Numbered from the stretch's first letter, positions 7,050 to 16,159 are shown. The stretch is 64,000 nt of DNA from Verrucomicrobiaceae bacterium (GCA_027484445.1 JAIXSY010000021.1:171562-235561); one strand, 5' to 3'. Program-made: numbers and translations. The notes: generated by a model not told the origin, from the letters alone.

Positions 7050-9521
7050 TCACCTCGCCGCCACGCCCGCCTTCCGAATCTTCATGAGAATCGGAAAGCT
7101 CGTCTGTAGTCCAGCGCTGTCGTGTTCGTTTCTCGCGCTGCTGATGGCACCGTGGCAGAGTTTGTCCTGGTCCTGCACCCAGTTCGCGGCGCGGAAGAAG
7201 ATGGGGCGCTCGTTTTCACCGGCGCGAATCTGCACGCCGTTGAGGCCGATGTCGTCGATGATGACGCCGTGCGGCAACCCATGTACGTCGAGGCTGAGGA
7301 GGTCTTTGTTGTTCTCGCGAATGGCCCGCAGCCAAGCCTTCACGGTCTGACCAGGCGCGAGGGTGAGCTCGAGCGGCTTGGTCTCTGCAGCGGGATCGCG
7401 CATGGCGGGCTTCCCGCCGACATCGGGCTCCAAAACAATGATGAACTTCGGCTTCGGGCCGAGCGTGACCTTGCCCAAGGTGCCGGCATCGTGCGTGATT
7501 TCGGAGAGAGGAGCGCGGGCACTCCTGCCCGCAGTTTGATGAATCGATCTGGCAGTGATCTTGAGTTTGGACCAGTCGGCATCTTTTGCGGCATCGGGCA
7601 TGGCATGAAGTGAGCCGCTGATGAGGTCGTGACCGGCCTCGATGATGAGGGGCGAGGTGGCCCAGTAACCGGCGGGCAGGCCGGTGATGTCGATCTGGAT
7701 GGGATCGTCGAAATTGTCCGTGCGCTCGGCGCGGAAGGAGAAGCCCACGGAGGCGCCGGGCATGACGGTGGGGTTCATGCCGGCGAGTTTGACGCTGAAG
7801 TCGGGCTTCGGCTCGCGGATGGCGAGGGAATAGACAAAGCGCTCGCCGCCCCAGCCGCGGGTGTCGGTGACTTTGACGACGAATCGGCCATCGGCAGGCG
7901 CGGTGAAGGTCAGGCGCGAGTCGCGGCCGATTTTGCGGTCGCCGCTGTCGTCGTTTTGATAGTTCACGGTGAAAATAGGCAGGCCGTTCGCGGCGATGCT
8001 GCTGCCGAGCGGATAGGGCTGCACGACGTAGCAGGGCTCGTCGAGCGAGTGCGAGGTGGCGCTGGTGTCGAAGTAAGCGCGGCGTTTGCCATCGCTGACG
8101 TAGAAGAAGCAGCCGGCATCCGGGCCGCGTGGCATGCGGAAGATCTTCATCACATCGCCATTGAACCAGACATACTCATTGAGCTCCATCTCCTCCCAGT
8201 TTTGCAGACGGATGTCCGGATTGTTGGCATCGACACTACGGAAGTTGTTGTAGCTGTCCCGCACGGCCTGCATGAGCAAACGGGCGACGGGTTTGCCATC
8301 CGTGTGGAGCACTTCGAGCTTCGTATCGGCGGGCGAGCCGGATTGCGCGGCGCGCGTCTCGATGATCCACGTCTGGCCTTTCTTCGCATCGAAGGCGAAG
8401 TGGTCGGTGTCGTAGAACGAGTTTTCCAACTCGTTCCCCGTCGCGCCGGAGCCTGAACGAGTTGGAAAACTCGTTCTACGAAGCGCCGCGTTCACATTCA
8501 CGGGCGCACTCACCACCTGCGCCTTCGCGAGGTCATCATTTTCTTCGACCTCGCTGACTTGCGCCAACGCACTCACGCGCAGCGAGGGCATCGTGCGAAA
8601 ACGCAGGGCTTTGGCATCGAGCGGCACATTCGCCATGCCTTCGGTCGCCGGTTTCATCGTCACAGTGGCATTGTCGCCGAGGTGATGCCCGATGAGTTTC
8701 ACCTCTGTTTCCTTCCCAACTCGCGCAGTCAGCGGTGACCAACCCGTCACATACGGCAAAGCGCCGACGGTGAGTCGATACGCATGATTCGCGCTGCCAT
8801 CCATCGTCGTGTTGCTCACGAGCACGACGTAGTCACCATCTGCGGGCGCTTTCCACGCGAGGAAGGGATCGCTGCCGCTATCGAGGCCGCGATTTACCGC
8901 GAGCACAGTGCGATTCAGGTCGATGATCTCCAGCGTGGGCGATTTCGCCGCGCTGCCGATCTGTGCCACGGCGAGATCGAGCACGAGTTCCTCACCTGCC
9001 TTCGCGGTGATGAGATAGGCGTCATGCTGGCCGGTTTCTGACAAGGTGCCCCAAAGGCTTGCCGGCAGCTTCGCCACCTTCACCGGTGCTTCTTTGAAGT
9101 CGGCGGCCTTTGTCACGCTCGGCTGAAGTTCATCAGCATACACTTTGAGCCGTGCGGACTCGCCGGCGGCATTCTTCAACCACACGTCGTAAGCCCCGCG
9201 CGGCACCTCCACGCCCGCCGTGATGCGCAAACGTGCGCTGGTGGCTTTGACGCTCTCTTTGGCCACCTGCACCTTCAGCCCCGGATGCGAGGCCATCGGT
9301 TGCATGTCCTCGGTGAAGTTTTTGCCCGCCACCGTCACGAGCAGTTCGCCGCCAATGTGTGCCGCACGCGGCGTGAGGCTCGTCAGCTCGACTTTCACGG
9401 CCTTCGCAGGCTTTGGAGTCATGGCTGGCTTCGCGGCATCTGTCGTGGCTTTCGGCGTCTGAGCGATGGAAAGGCCGTTAAGGCTCAAAATCGAAAGGAG
9501 GATCAAACTGGCGTTTTTCAT
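7050..9521 (-). CDS. Large secreted protein with TIG-like and PPC domains
   Basis: An 823-residue exported protein. A signal peptide (MKNASLILLSILSLNGLSIAQ) is followed by a Lys/Ala/Pro linker and an IPT/TIG-like strand region (about 50-130). Two bacterial pre-peptidase C-terminal-like beta domains follow, recognisable by GQHDAYLITAKAGEEL and TDHFAFDAKKGQTW. Further beta-sandwich segments fill the C-terminal half. No catalytic motif is visible. Proteins of this kind are common in Planctomycetes and Verrucomicrobia next to cytochrome/WD40 genes, as here (10241-11563). The second PPC domain is interrupted near its start by an in-frame palindromic insertion (see 8411-8480). Function unknown; binding or scaffolding at the cell surface is inferred. 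Confidence 0.7.
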   Translation of the reverse strand: MKNASLILLSILSLNGLSIAQTPKATTDAAKPAMTPKPAKAVKVELTSLTPRAAHIGGELLVTVAGKNFTEDMQPMASHPGLKVQVAKESVKATSARLRITAGVEVPRGAYDVWLKNAAGESARLKVYADELQPSVTKAADFKEAPVKVAKLPASLWGTLSETGQHDAYLITAKAGEELVLDLAVAQIGSAAKSPTLEIIDLNRTVLAVNRGLDSGSDPFLAWKAPADGDYVVLVSNTTMDGSANHAYRLTVGALPYVTGWSPLTARVGKETEVKLIGHHLGDNATVTMKPATEGMANVPLDAKALRFRTMPSLRVSALAQVSEVEENDDLAKAQVVSAPVNVNAALRRTSFPTRSGSGATGNELENSFYDTDHFAFDAKKGQTWIIETRAAQSGSPADTKLEVLHTDGKPVARLLMQAVRDSYNNFRSVDANNPDIRLQNWEEMELNEYVWFNGDVMKIFRMPRGPDAGCFFYVSDGKRRAYFDTSATSHSLDEPCYVVQPYPLGSSIAANGLPIFTVNYQNDDSGDRKIGRDSRLTFTAPADGRFVVKVTDTRGWGGERFVYSLAIREPKPDFSVKLAGMNPTVMPGASVGFSFRAERTDNFDDPIQIDITGLPAGYWATSPLIIEAGHDLISGSLHAMPDAAKDADWSKLKITARSIHQTAGRSARAPLSEITHDAGTLGKVTLGPKPKFIIVLEPDVGGKPAMRDPAAETKPLELTLAPGQTVKAWLRAIRENNKDLLSLDVHGLPHGVIIDDIGLNGVQIRAGENERPIFFRAANWVQDQDKLCHGAISSARNEHDSAGLQTSFPILMKIRKAGVAAR
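8411..8480. repeat. Palindromic element inserted in a coding sequence
   Basis: Two perfect 25-bp arms, 8411-8435 and 8456-8480, are exact reverse complements around a 20-nt loop. The left arm begins CGTAGAACGAGTTTTCCAAC. The whole 70 bp stays in frame with the minus-strand PPC-domain gene and encodes residues around TSFPTRSGSGATGNELENS, which do not resemble the domain around them. It recalls the coding palindromic elements known from Rickettsia. No second copy was seen in this window. Confidence 0.85.
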
Positions 9522-9545
9522 GATGGGGAAGATTTAAATCGGCAG

Positions 9546-9962
9546 TTACCAAGGGACGATGAGCGGAATCACCTGACGGCCAAAACGGCGGTAAACGACA
9601 AAATCCGAGTCGGTGGTGAAGACCTGGCTCTCGGCGAACATCTCTGACATGCGGACGAGGCAGGCATCCGCTAAGCTCATCGGTGTGTCGTGGTAACGGC
9701 GCATGAGGGAAAGCGTCTCCTGTTTGGAATCCGCAAAATCAAAGGCCACGCGAATCACGCCGCGTTCGAGAAGCAGGGAGAGCTTCTCCTTCCCTTCCTT
9801 GGCACCCTCCAGAAGGAAGAAACACTCGGACACGACCGCCTCGCAGGTCAGGCAGGGCTCGATCAAGCCCGACCACTGCTGGCGAGCCCAGGCGTGATGC
9901 TTGTCGCGGGATCGCAGCGCGGCCACGATCGCGCCGCTGTCAGCGAGTACGGTTCTGGCCAT
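9546..9962 (-). CDS. vapC: VapC-type PIN-domain ribonuclease toxin
   Basis: A 138-residue PIN domain. The first acidic residue is Asp8 in VLADSGAIVAAL, a conserved Glu lies in CEAVVSECFF, and further acids lie in SLADACLVRM and TTDSDF. Together they give the four-acid metal site of PIN nucleases. VapC toxins cleave tRNA or rRNA; the target here cannot be read from sequence. The gene overlaps the antitoxin gene by 23 bp and follows it on the same strand, the usual antitoxin-first order with translational coupling. The pair sits between a PPC-domain gene and a cytochrome/WD40 gene that commonly belong together, which suggests later insertion. Confidence 0.85.
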   Translation of the reverse strand: MARTVLADSGAIVAALRSRDKHHAWARQQWSGLIEPCLTCEAVVSECFFLLEGAKEGKEKLSLLLERGVIRVAFDFADSKQETLSLMRRYHDTPMSLADACLVRMSEMFAESQVFTTDSDFVVYRRFGRQVIPLIVPW

Positions 9963-10179
9963 ATTTCTTCAGGTGGGCTTTGTTGGCGGAGAGATCCTTC
10001 GGCAGCGTGTCATCATGAATGACCAGATCCTCCATCTGGTCCCAGAGCGATGCCTTGGTGGGCGTTTTGGCCGACAGACGGTCGCGAATCACCTCCGAGC
10101 GCGTCACCTTGCGCCGCGAAGCCTCGCGGCTGATGTCGAGGAAGAGATTCTCAGGGATTTTGACGGAAAGAACCTTCAT
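9940..10179 (-). CDS. vapB: VapB-like ribbon-helix-helix antitoxin
   Basis: A 79-residue protein whose N-terminus (MKVLSVKIPENLFLDISREA) has the beta-strand then helix pattern of ribbon-helix-helix DNA-binding proteins. The second helix (TRSEVIRDRL) matches the family. The C-terminal 35 residues are expected to bind and block the PIN toxin. It starts 23 bp before it overlaps the toxin start, so both are translated from one transcript. Autorepression of the operon is usual for this family. The upstream stretch 10180-10240 is short and no clear operator palindrome was noted there. Confidence 0.8.
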   Translation of the reverse strand: MKVLSVKIPENLFLDISREASRRKVTRSEVIRDRLSAKTPTKASLWDQMEDLVIHDDTLPKDLSANKAHLKKYGQNRTR

Positions 10180-10240
10180 AGGTGGCAGGGTAATACGCTT
10201 CTGTCAGGTCTTCAATACCGGCTTCGATGGCCAATCGAAG

Positions 10241-11563
10241 CTACTTCGTCGCCTCATAGAGCTGCCACGAGCCATCCACGCGTCCCGCGATGAGCTGCGC
10301 TTTGTCGGTGAAAGTGAGCGAGGAGGTCCAGTCGGGTTGTTTTTCGAGGAGGAGCTTTTCGGTGAGATCGGCGGTGTTCCAGAGTTTGAGCGTTTTGTCG
10401 GTGGCGGTCGAGGCGAGCCGTTTGCCATCGGCGGAGAGCGCGAGATTCAAGATGCCGCCTTCATGCGCGAAGCGGCTGGTGAGGATTTTGTTCGTGCCTT
10501 CCTTCGCGGCGGCGCTGATCGCCCACACGCGGATGCGGTTGTCGCCACCGGCGGCGAAGAGCGTTTTGCCATCGGCACTGAAAACGACGCTCGTTTGCTC
10601 CTTCGTCGGCTGCGAGAGGGTGTCGAGCCGCTGGCCTGTCGGGATGCTCCACAGCTTCACCGTGCGATCCGCACTGGCGCTGGCGAGCACTTTGCCATCG
10701 GGGCGGAACGAGAGGCCGTTCACCGCGCCGTTGTGGCCTTTGAGCAGGGCGATCTCCTTGCCCGTCGCGGTGTCCCAAAGACGGATTTTTTGATCGTAGG
10801 CTCCCGTGGCAATCCATTTTCCATCCGGTGACACCGCAAGCGCATACGCGGCATCGGTGTGACCTTCAAATGAGCGCAAAGAGCTGCCATCGCTCGTTTT
10901 CCAGCTCCGCACGATGCCCACGATGCCCGCCTCGCCACCGGCGGCATAGACCGTTTCGCCATCGGGCGAGAACGCGACGGCGTTCACCTTGCCGGTGAAG
11001 CCGGTTAGTTTCCGAACGGTGACTTGATTGACCGGATTGAGGAGTTCCACCTCGCCGTAGCGTCCCGCCGCGATGAGCTGGGCCTTCGGCGAAAACGCCA
11101 CCGCTTGGATCGAACGCTTCGGCGGCACCGTCGGCGCGATTTTTGGCGTGATGACCTCCTTGGGCATCGGCTTCGTCTCCGTGACGAGCGGGCCTTTGGC
11201 GCCTGAGTTGATCCACGCCTTGATGAGTGCGATCTCTTCCGCCTTCAGCTTCTCGCGCTTGCCCGGTGGCATGAATTCATTCTTCCCGCCGCGACCCGAG
11301 CGCCCTTCAAGAAACTTCACCAGCAGCGACTCCTCCGCCTTCCCCGCCACAATGGCAGCGCCTTCCTCGCCGCCTTTCATGAGCGCCGCAAAGGTATCCA
11401 ACGCGAACTCCCCATCCGCGTCGTCCGCGCTGTGGCAGTCGATGCAGTAGGTGTCCCACAGCGGCACAATTTGCTTATCGTAGTCCACGACTTGTTGTGC
11501 GTGCGCGAGACAGGCGAGGCTAAAGAAGATCAGCGGGAAAAGGGCCAAAACGGATCGGTGCAT
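10241..11563 (-). CDS. Planctomycete-type cytochrome c domain fused to WD40 beta-propeller
   Basis: A 440-residue exported protein. ATG 11563 is preferred because it starts the signal peptide (HRSVLALFPLIFFSLACLAHA); a frame-consistent start 30 bp upstream adds only a polar tail. The mature N-terminus has one heme site, CIDCH, within a domain of the PSCyt1 type (DYDKQIVPLWDTYCIDCH, then DGEFALDTF). About seven WD40 blades follow, with signatures such as VAFSPDGETVYAAGG, GKWIATGAYDQKIRLWD and GKVLASASADRTVKLW. Such fusions are characteristic of Planctomycetes and Verrucomicrobia. A periplasmic electron-transfer or assembly role is inferred. The toxin-antitoxin pair lies directly downstream on the same strand. 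Confidence 0.8.
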   Translation of the reverse strand: MHRSVLALFPLIFFSLACLAHAQQVVDYDKQIVPLWDTYCIDCHSADDADGEFALDTFAALMKGGEEGAAIVAGKAEESLLVKFLEGRSGRGGKNEFMPPGKREKLKAEEIALIKAWINSGAKGPLVTETKPMPKEVITPKIAPTVPPKRSIQAVAFSPKAQLIAAGRYGEVELLNPVNQVTVRKLTGFTGKVNAVAFSPDGETVYAAGGEAGIVGIVRSWKTSDGSSLRSFEGHTDAAYALAVSPDGKWIATGAYDQKIRLWDTATGKEIALLKGHNGAVNGLSFRPDGKVLASASADRTVKLWSIPTGQRLDTLSQPTKEQTSVVFSADGKTLFAAGGDNRIRVWAISAAAKEGTNKILTSRFAHEGGILNLALSADGKRLASTATDKTLKLWNTADLTEKLLLEKQPDWTSSLTFTDKAQLIAGRVDGSWQLYEATK

Positions 11564-11690
11564 GGTGACGTGAGACACCAAGTTATTACGCAAGTTCTGC
11601 GCTGATCTAAATGGACGATGCCGCCTTGTGACTTGCTAGATTAAGAGCAGCGCGTGCACAAAGCGCTGGCATCTGCGCGTCGTTCTACCC

Positions 11691-12548
11691 ATGGTTTCAG
11701 GTATGTTCGTCTGGTCCAAACTTTCTTCTGAAAAATGGTCGGATGCTTGGGAAGAGCGTTTCTCTGGCAATCCCGCGCTGAATCTCGTCATCACCACCTT
11801 TCCCGCCAAGACCACGATTCGCGTGGAAGTCTATGCCGACAAAAAGAAAGACGTGATCGCCATCCAGAAGGAATGGGGCGGCAGTGTGCGCGAGGTGAAG
11901 CAGCAAAACTGGGCTGCACTTTCGAAGGAGCCGATGCCATCCATTGCCGTGAGGGATCGTTTGGTCATCGTCAGCGCGCGCACGGAGGCCGAAGTGAAAA
12001 AGGAGCAAAAGACACATCCTGGCCGTGAGGTGATCGCCATTCCTGCGGACATGGCGTTTGGCACGGGCCATCATGCCACCACGGCGACCGTGCTGCGCAT
12101 GATGGTGGATGCGGCGGATGCTCTTGCAGGCCAAAGGTGGAGCATGGCCGACCTGGGCTGCGGCAGCGGCATCCTGGCCATCGCCGCGCGCAGGCTAGGT
12201 GCGGCGAAGGTGTGGGGGTGTGATTTTGACCCCAAAGCCGTGTCCGTCGCCAAGGAGAACGCGGAGCGCAATGCCACGCTGGGCATCAAGTTCACCAAAC
12301 TCGACGTGCTGACCTGGGAACCGAAGGAACAGTGGGACATCGTGGCCGCAAACATCTTTGCGGATATCCTGGAACAGGGTTTTCCTCAAATCGTGCGTTC
12401 GGTGAAGCCGGGGGGTGTGCTGCTCGCGTCTGGTATTTTGAAGACCCAGGCACCCGCCTGCCTGAAGGTCGCTGAGCGATGTGGCATCCACTGGGATCGG
12501 GTGCTGACCAAAGGCAAATGGACGACGGCGATGGGCAGGCGCGTGTGA
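11691..12548 (+). CDS. prmA: Ribosomal protein L11 methyltransferase
   Basis: Transfers methyl groups from S-adenosylmethionine to ribosomal protein L11. It has 285 residues, the normal length. The N-terminal substrate-recognition domain (about 1-110) is followed by the AdoMet-binding Rossmann domain with FGTGHHATT, the glycine-rich DLGCGSGILAIAA and the acidic loop CDFDPKAV. The motif DIVAANIFADIL corresponds to the family's ANIL region. The ATG at 11691 is used; another ATG four codons on is possible. It is the first gene after the divergent cytochrome/WD40 gene and is followed by glpK with no obvious functional link. Confidence 0.92.
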   Translation: MVSGMFVWSKLSSEKWSDAWEERFSGNPALNLVITTFPAKTTIRVEVYADKKKDVIAIQKEWGGSVREVKQQNWAALSKEPMPSIAVRDRLVIVSARTEAEVKKEQKTHPGREVIAIPADMAFGTGHHATTATVLRMMVDAADALAGQRWSMADLGCGSGILAIAARRLGAAKVWGCDFDPKAVSVAKENAERNATLGIKFTKLDVLTWEPKEQWDIVAANIFADILEQGFPQIVRSVKPGGVLLASGILKTQAPACLKVAERCGIHWDRVLTKGKWTTAMGRRV

Positions 12549-12558
12549 TCCGCAGGGG

Positions 12559-12580
12559 GCTGACAAAGCGTCTTGTCAGC
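12559..12580. other. Hairpin between prmA and glpK
   Basis: Perfect 8-bp stem GCTGACAA (12559-12566) / TTGTCAGC (12573-12580) with a 6-nt loop, 10 bp after the prmA stop. No T-tract follows on either side, so it is not a standard intrinsic terminator. It could still protect or attenuate the transcript. Confidence 0.4.
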
Positions 12581-12610
12581 GCCGTGGCGATATGAAGAAT
12601 CGTCGTTGCC

Positions 12611-14089
12611 ATGAAATATCTCCTCTCACTCGACCAAGGGACGACCAGCAGTCGCAGCATCCTTTTTGACACGAATGGAAAAGTCGTCGCGGTGGCGCAG
12701 CGGGAATTTACCCAGCACTATCCGCAGCCAGGATGGGTGGAGCATGATGCGGAGGAAATCTGGACCACGCAGCTGCGAACGGCGCAGGAGGTGCTGAAGA
12801 AGGCAAAGCTGACCGCGAAGGACATCGCTGCCATCGGCATCACGAACCAGCGCGAGACCACCGTGGCCTGGGACAAGCGCACGGGCAAAGCCATCGCGAA
12901 CGCCATCGTGTGGCAGGACCGGCGCACGGCGAAGTTTTGCGACAAGCTGAAGGCAAAGGGTGAGGCCAAGAACATCGGTGCCAAGACGGGCCTGGTCGTG
13001 GATGCGTACTTTTCCGCCACGAAAATGCACTGGTTCCTGCAAAACGTGCCTGAGGCGAAGGTGCTGGCCAAGGCCGGACAGCTCGCTTTTGGTACCATCG
13101 ACTCCTGGCTGCTTTGGCGGCTGACGGAAGGCAAGGTCCACGCCACGGATGTCAGCAACGCCTCGCGCACGATGCTCTACAACATCGGCACGGGGAAGTG
13201 GGATGCGGAGTTGCTGAAGCTCTTCGGGGTGCCTGCCTCAACGCTGCCGCAGGTGCGGCCCTCCAGCGGCCTGTTCGGCGAGACCACGCTGCTGGGCGGT
13301 AGCATCCCCATAGCAGGCATCGCGGGAGACCAGCAGTCGGCCTTGTTCGGCCAGGTCTGCACGCAGCCTGGCATGGTGAAGAACACCTATGGCACGGGCT
13401 GCTTCATGCTGATGCACACGGGCACGAAGCGCATCGTCTCCACGAACCACCTGCTGACCACGGTGGCCTGGCAGCTCGACGGTGGGCCGATGGAGTATGC
13501 CGTGGAGGGCAGCATCTTCATCGCCGGAGCGGTGGTGCAGTGGCTGCGTGACGGACTGGGCATCATCCAGAAATCCTCCGAGGTGGAGGCCCTGGCTGCC
13601 AGCGTGCCGGACACGGGCGGCGTGCATCTGGTGCCTGCCTTTGCGGGGCTGGGTGCGCCGCACTGGGACCCACATGCGCGGGCGCTGATCTGTGGCATGA
13701 CCCGTGGCACGACGAAGGCGCACCTGGCCCGTGCTGCCTTGGAAGGCATCGCCTATCAGGTGGCGGACATCCTGCAGGCCATGCAGGCGGACGCCGGCGT
13801 AAAGCTGCGCGAGCTGCGCGTGGATGGCGGTGCCAGCAACAACAACCTGATGATGCAGTTCCAGGCTGATCTTCTCGGGGTGCCTGTGGTGCGCCCGGTG
13901 GTTACAGAAACGACCGCCCTAGGCGCGGCCTACCTGGCAGGGCTGGGCGTGGGTCTGTGGAAGAGCCCGGCGGAAATCGCCAGCCAGTGGCAGGCGGAGC
14001 GCCGCTTCAAACCGGCCATGACCGCCGCGAAGCGGAAGACCTTGATGTCCGGCTGGGCACGTGCGCTGGAGCGGGTTCGAGGCGAGTGA
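12611..14089 (+). CDS. glpK: Glycerol kinase
   Basis: Phosphorylates glycerol to glycerol 3-phosphate with ATP. At 492 residues it has the canonical FGGY length. The N-terminal phosphate-binding motif [14 protein letters not shown], the substrate-site residues in [17 protein letters not shown], and the C-terminal FGGY signature region [19 protein letters not shown] are all present. ARGIGNITE-like segments of other kinases are replaced by the glycerol-kinase type. No transporter (glpF) or dehydrogenase (glpD) gene lies beside it, so it is a stand-alone gene here. Start ATG 12611. Confidence 0.93.
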   Translation: MKYLLSLDQGTTSSRSILFDTNGKVVAVAQREFTQHYPQPGWVEHDAEEIWTTQLRTAQEVLKKAKLTAKDIAAIGITNQRETTVAWDKRTGKAIANAIVWQDRRTAKFCDKLKAKGEAKNIGAKTGLVVDAYFSATKMHWFLQNVPEAKVLAKAGQLAFGTIDSWLLWRLTEGKVHATDVSNASRTMLYNIGTGKWDAELLKLFGVPASTLPQVRPSSGLFGETTLLGGSIPIAGIAGDQQSALFGQVCTQPGMVKNTYGTGCFMLMHTGTKRIVSTNHLLTTVAWQLDGGPMEYAVEGSIFIAGAVVQWLRDGLGIIQKSSEVEALAASVPDTGGVHLVPAFAGLGAPHWDPHARALICGMTRGTTKAHLARAALEGIAYQVADILQAMQADAGVKLRELRVDGGASNNNLMMQFQADLLGVPVVRPVVTETTALGAAYLAGLGVGLWKSPAEIASQWQAERRFKPAMTAAKRKTLMSGWARALERVRGE

Positions 14090-14139
14090 TTGGCTCCTGG
14101 CTTGCTGCTTCTGCCAGCTGCGTGTATGCGGCGGCTGTC

Positions 14140-14790
14140 ATGAAGACTGTTCTTTGTTTTGGCGATTCCAACACCTGGGGCTTTGACCCTGCGTACCTCA
14201 CCTCCGCTTATCCGCGCCGTTTCCCGGCCGACAAGCGCTGGACGGGCGTGCTGGCACGCGAGTTGGGGTCGGATTTCAAGATCATTGAGGAAGGTCAAAA
14301 TGGCCGTACCACGGTGCATGACGACCCGCTGAATGAAGCCAGGAATGGCAAGGCCTACCTTCCTGCGTGCTTGGAGAGTCACAAGCCGCTGGACCTGGTG
14401 GTGCTGATGCTGGGCACGAACGACCTGAAGTGCTTTTTCAATGCGCCCCCCCAGGAGATTGCCAACGGCGCGGGCATCCTCGGGCGCATGATTTTGAGCA
14501 GCAACGCAGGCCCCGACAACCAGCCGCCCCGTTTGCTGCTGATGTGCCCACCGCGCGTGGGTGATCTTTCACATCTGCCTGAGGTCGCGGCAAAAATGCC
14601 TGACGCGCAGGCGCGCTCAGCTCTTTTTCCCCGCTACTACCGCGCTCAGGCAGCGGGTCTGCACTGCGAGTTCTTGAACACTCAGGACCTCATCGAGCCG
14701 AGCCCTGTGGACGGCATTCACCTGGACCTGGAGTCGCATGACACGCTAGGCAAAGCGGTCGCGGCAAAGGTTCGTGACATGCTGGGCTGA
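14140..14790 (+). CDS. SGNH/GDSL hydrolase (arylesterase-like)
   Basis: A 216-residue cytoplasmic esterase of the SGNH fold. The catalytic blocks are complete: GDSNTWGF (block I, Ser nucleophile), EGQNGRTT (Asn/Gly region), LGTNDLK (block III, Asn) and DGIHLD near the C-terminus (Asp and His). This arrangement resembles multifunctional acyl-CoA thioesterase or arylesterase relatives. ATG 14140 is chosen since it starts directly at the block I strand (KTVLCFGDS); the open frame upstream overlaps glpK. It converges with a small membrane-protein gene 17 bp away. Confidence 0.85.
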   Translation: MKTVLCFGDSNTWGFDPAYLTSAYPRRFPADKRWTGVLARELGSDFKIIEEGQNGRTTVHDDPLNEARNGKAYLPACLESHKPLDLVVLMLGTNDLKCFFNAPPQEIANGAGILGRMILSSNAGPDNQPPRLLLMCPPRVGDLSHLPEVAAKMPDAQARSALFPRYYRAQAAGLHCEFLNTQDLIEPSPVDGIHLDLESHDTLGKAVAAKVRDMLG

Positions 14791-14807
14791 GGCCGTCGAG
14801 CGATTGG

Positions 14808-15140
14808 CTACTTGGAGCGTGTTCGCTCGGCGATTTCGATGATCGCTAGGATCACCTCCATGATGACTCGGGCGCTGATCATGTAGAGCAGAAAGGCAAC
14901 TGGGCCGGTCACGAAGGTGAAGAGACCGTAGAGCACATTGCCACCGGCAAAGCCGCTGAACATCCAGCCCAGGGCAGCCAGCACAGCGGCACCGAGACTC
15001 AGGGCGTAGAGCAGGCGAATGAGCTGTGGCGTGACATAACGCTGGAAAGAAAAATCCAGCAGCAGGTCCAGTAGCGCGCGCAAGGTGGAGCGGAGCCAAA
15101 CCCAGGTGGCAGCAGCAGGCGGTGGGGTGGGATCACTCAT
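14808..15140 (-). CDS. DUF4282-type small membrane protein
   Basis: A 110-residue protein with two predicted transmembrane helices (LIRLLYALSLGAAVLAALGW and GLFTFVTGPVAFLLYMISAR) after the phrase DFSFQRYVTPQLIRLLY, which is characteristic of DUF4282 proteins. ATG 15140 is used; the open frame runs further upstream only as an overlap with the next gene. It lies 11 bp downstream of a second small membrane-protein gene on the same strand, so they probably form an operon. The function of DUF4282 is unknown. Confidence 0.75.
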   Translation of the reverse strand: MSDPTPPPAAATWVWLRSTLRALLDLLLDFSFQRYVTPQLIRLLYALSLGAAVLAALGWMFSGFAGGNVLYGLFTFVTGPVAFLLYMISARVIMEVILAIIEIAERTRSK

Positions 15141-15151
15141 GGCGCTTGGTT

Positions 15152-15547
15152 TTAGAGAAGACGGAGGGCAAAGGGGTAACGATAGGCGATGCCATCGTTT
15201 GCCCGGACGGCACCGAGAACCATCAGGATGACCACCGCGAGAACGAAGGCACCAGCGATGGCGATGGGAATGAGCAGCCACCAGGTCAAGGCCAAGAGCA
15301 AGCCGCCGACGAAGGCGAGGATGCTGACGGTGATTTGAAAGTTCATCACCTCTCGGCCCTGACGATCCAGAAAGGGAAGGCCATCCTTTTTGATCAGCCA
15401 AAGCAAAAGCGGTGCGATGAAATTCAGAACTGGGAAATGCGGCATCAAAAAGCCTAGCAAAGGCAGCAGGTGGCAGATCATCGCCATCGTGCGCTCCTCT
15501 TTTGAGATGCTGGACGGTTCGCCGAGGGGAGGGGGGATGCTTTCCAT
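15152..15547 (-). CDS. DUF4870-type membrane protein
   Basis: A 131-residue protein. A polar N-terminus leads into the DUF4870/Tic20-like pattern: MAMICHLLPLLGF, NFIAPLLLWLIKKD, FLDRQGREVMNFQIT, then two further hydrophobic helices. These give three to four membrane segments. The family is widespread and of unknown role. It is followed 11 bp later by the DUF4282 gene, which repeats a common pairing of small membrane proteins and suggests shared transcription. Confidence 0.78.
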   Translation of the reverse strand: MESIPPPLGEPSSISKEERTMAMICHLLPLLGFLMPHFPVLNFIAPLLLWLIKKDGLPFLDRQGREVMNFQITVSILAFVGGLLLALTWWLLIPIAIAGAFVLAVVILMVLGAVRANDGIAYRYPFALRLL

Positions 15548-15643
15548 GACGAGTCTGAAGGTGCCGCACGGCCTGAGCGACGCAACTCAGGAATCCAGAA
15601 CCGTGCTGGCAAGCTAGACATCCTGTGCCAGCATAACCGGCCC

Positions 15644-16159
15644 ATGACCCCCAACGCACCCTTTTACAAACGCATCGAAGTCTGGCTGCTGATCCTGCTC
15701 AGCGGGGGAGCAGCGCTGTGGGTGATGAAGGACCGCCCTGCGGCTGAGGGAGACTCCGAGGCCATCGAAGCAAGCGAGACAGAGGCGAGTGCGGAAGCTC
15801 TGGTCATCCACCGCTGCACTCTGGAGCGCGACTACGGCAATGCGCGTCTGGATCTTGAGCTGCGTTACCGCAATGCCAGTCCGCGCCCGCTCGTCTTGCA
15901 GCCACCGGATGTGCGTCTGCTGACCTCATCTGGAACGGAGGTGCCGCCCTACATTCTGCCTACGGAGCCCCCACCCCAGGTGCCAGCCCGCACGGCCCAG
16001 AGTGTGCGCCTGCGCTTCTGGCTGGAAGAGAAGCACCTGCAGTCAGGCCTAGCCTTGGACATCCGTGGCAGCAGGGCCGAAGTGAAAGCGGAAGCTCCGC
16101 TGAATTTGAAAGACCTGCCGAATCAGCAGCCGAAATCCTGGCCTGGCAGCATCCGCTGA
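15644..16159 (+). CDS. Hypothetical membrane-anchored beta-rich protein
   Basis: A 171-residue protein that I do not recognise. One N-terminal transmembrane anchor (VWLLILLSGGAALWVM, about 13-28) is followed by an acidic stretch and then a beta-rich extracytoplasmic domain whose pattern (LELRYRNASPRPLVLQPPDVRLLTSSG) looks like an immunoglobulin-type or DUF4352-like sandwich. The ATG at 15644 gives a short cytoplasmic tail before the anchor. It precedes a TonB-like gene by 75 bp in the same direction, so a shared envelope role is possible but not shown. Confidence 0.55.
   Translation: MTPNAPFYKRIEVWLLILLSGGAALWVMKDRPAAEGDSEAIEASETEASAEALVIHRCTLERDYGNARLDLELRYRNASPRPLVLQPPDVRLLTSSGTEVPPYILPTEPPPQVPARTAQSVRLRFWLEEKHLQSGLALDIRGSRAEVKAEAPLNLKDLPNQQPKSWPGSIR

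Noticed and set aside
7629..8456. A 275-codon plus-strand ORF opposite the PPC-domain gene
   Set aside because: It is the antisense shadow of a GC-rich gene with clear domains; the shadow has low-complexity composition and no family signature.
12559..12580. The prmA-glpK hairpin as an intrinsic terminator
   Set aside because: The stem is perfect but no T-tract follows on either strand, so I list it only as a hairpin.
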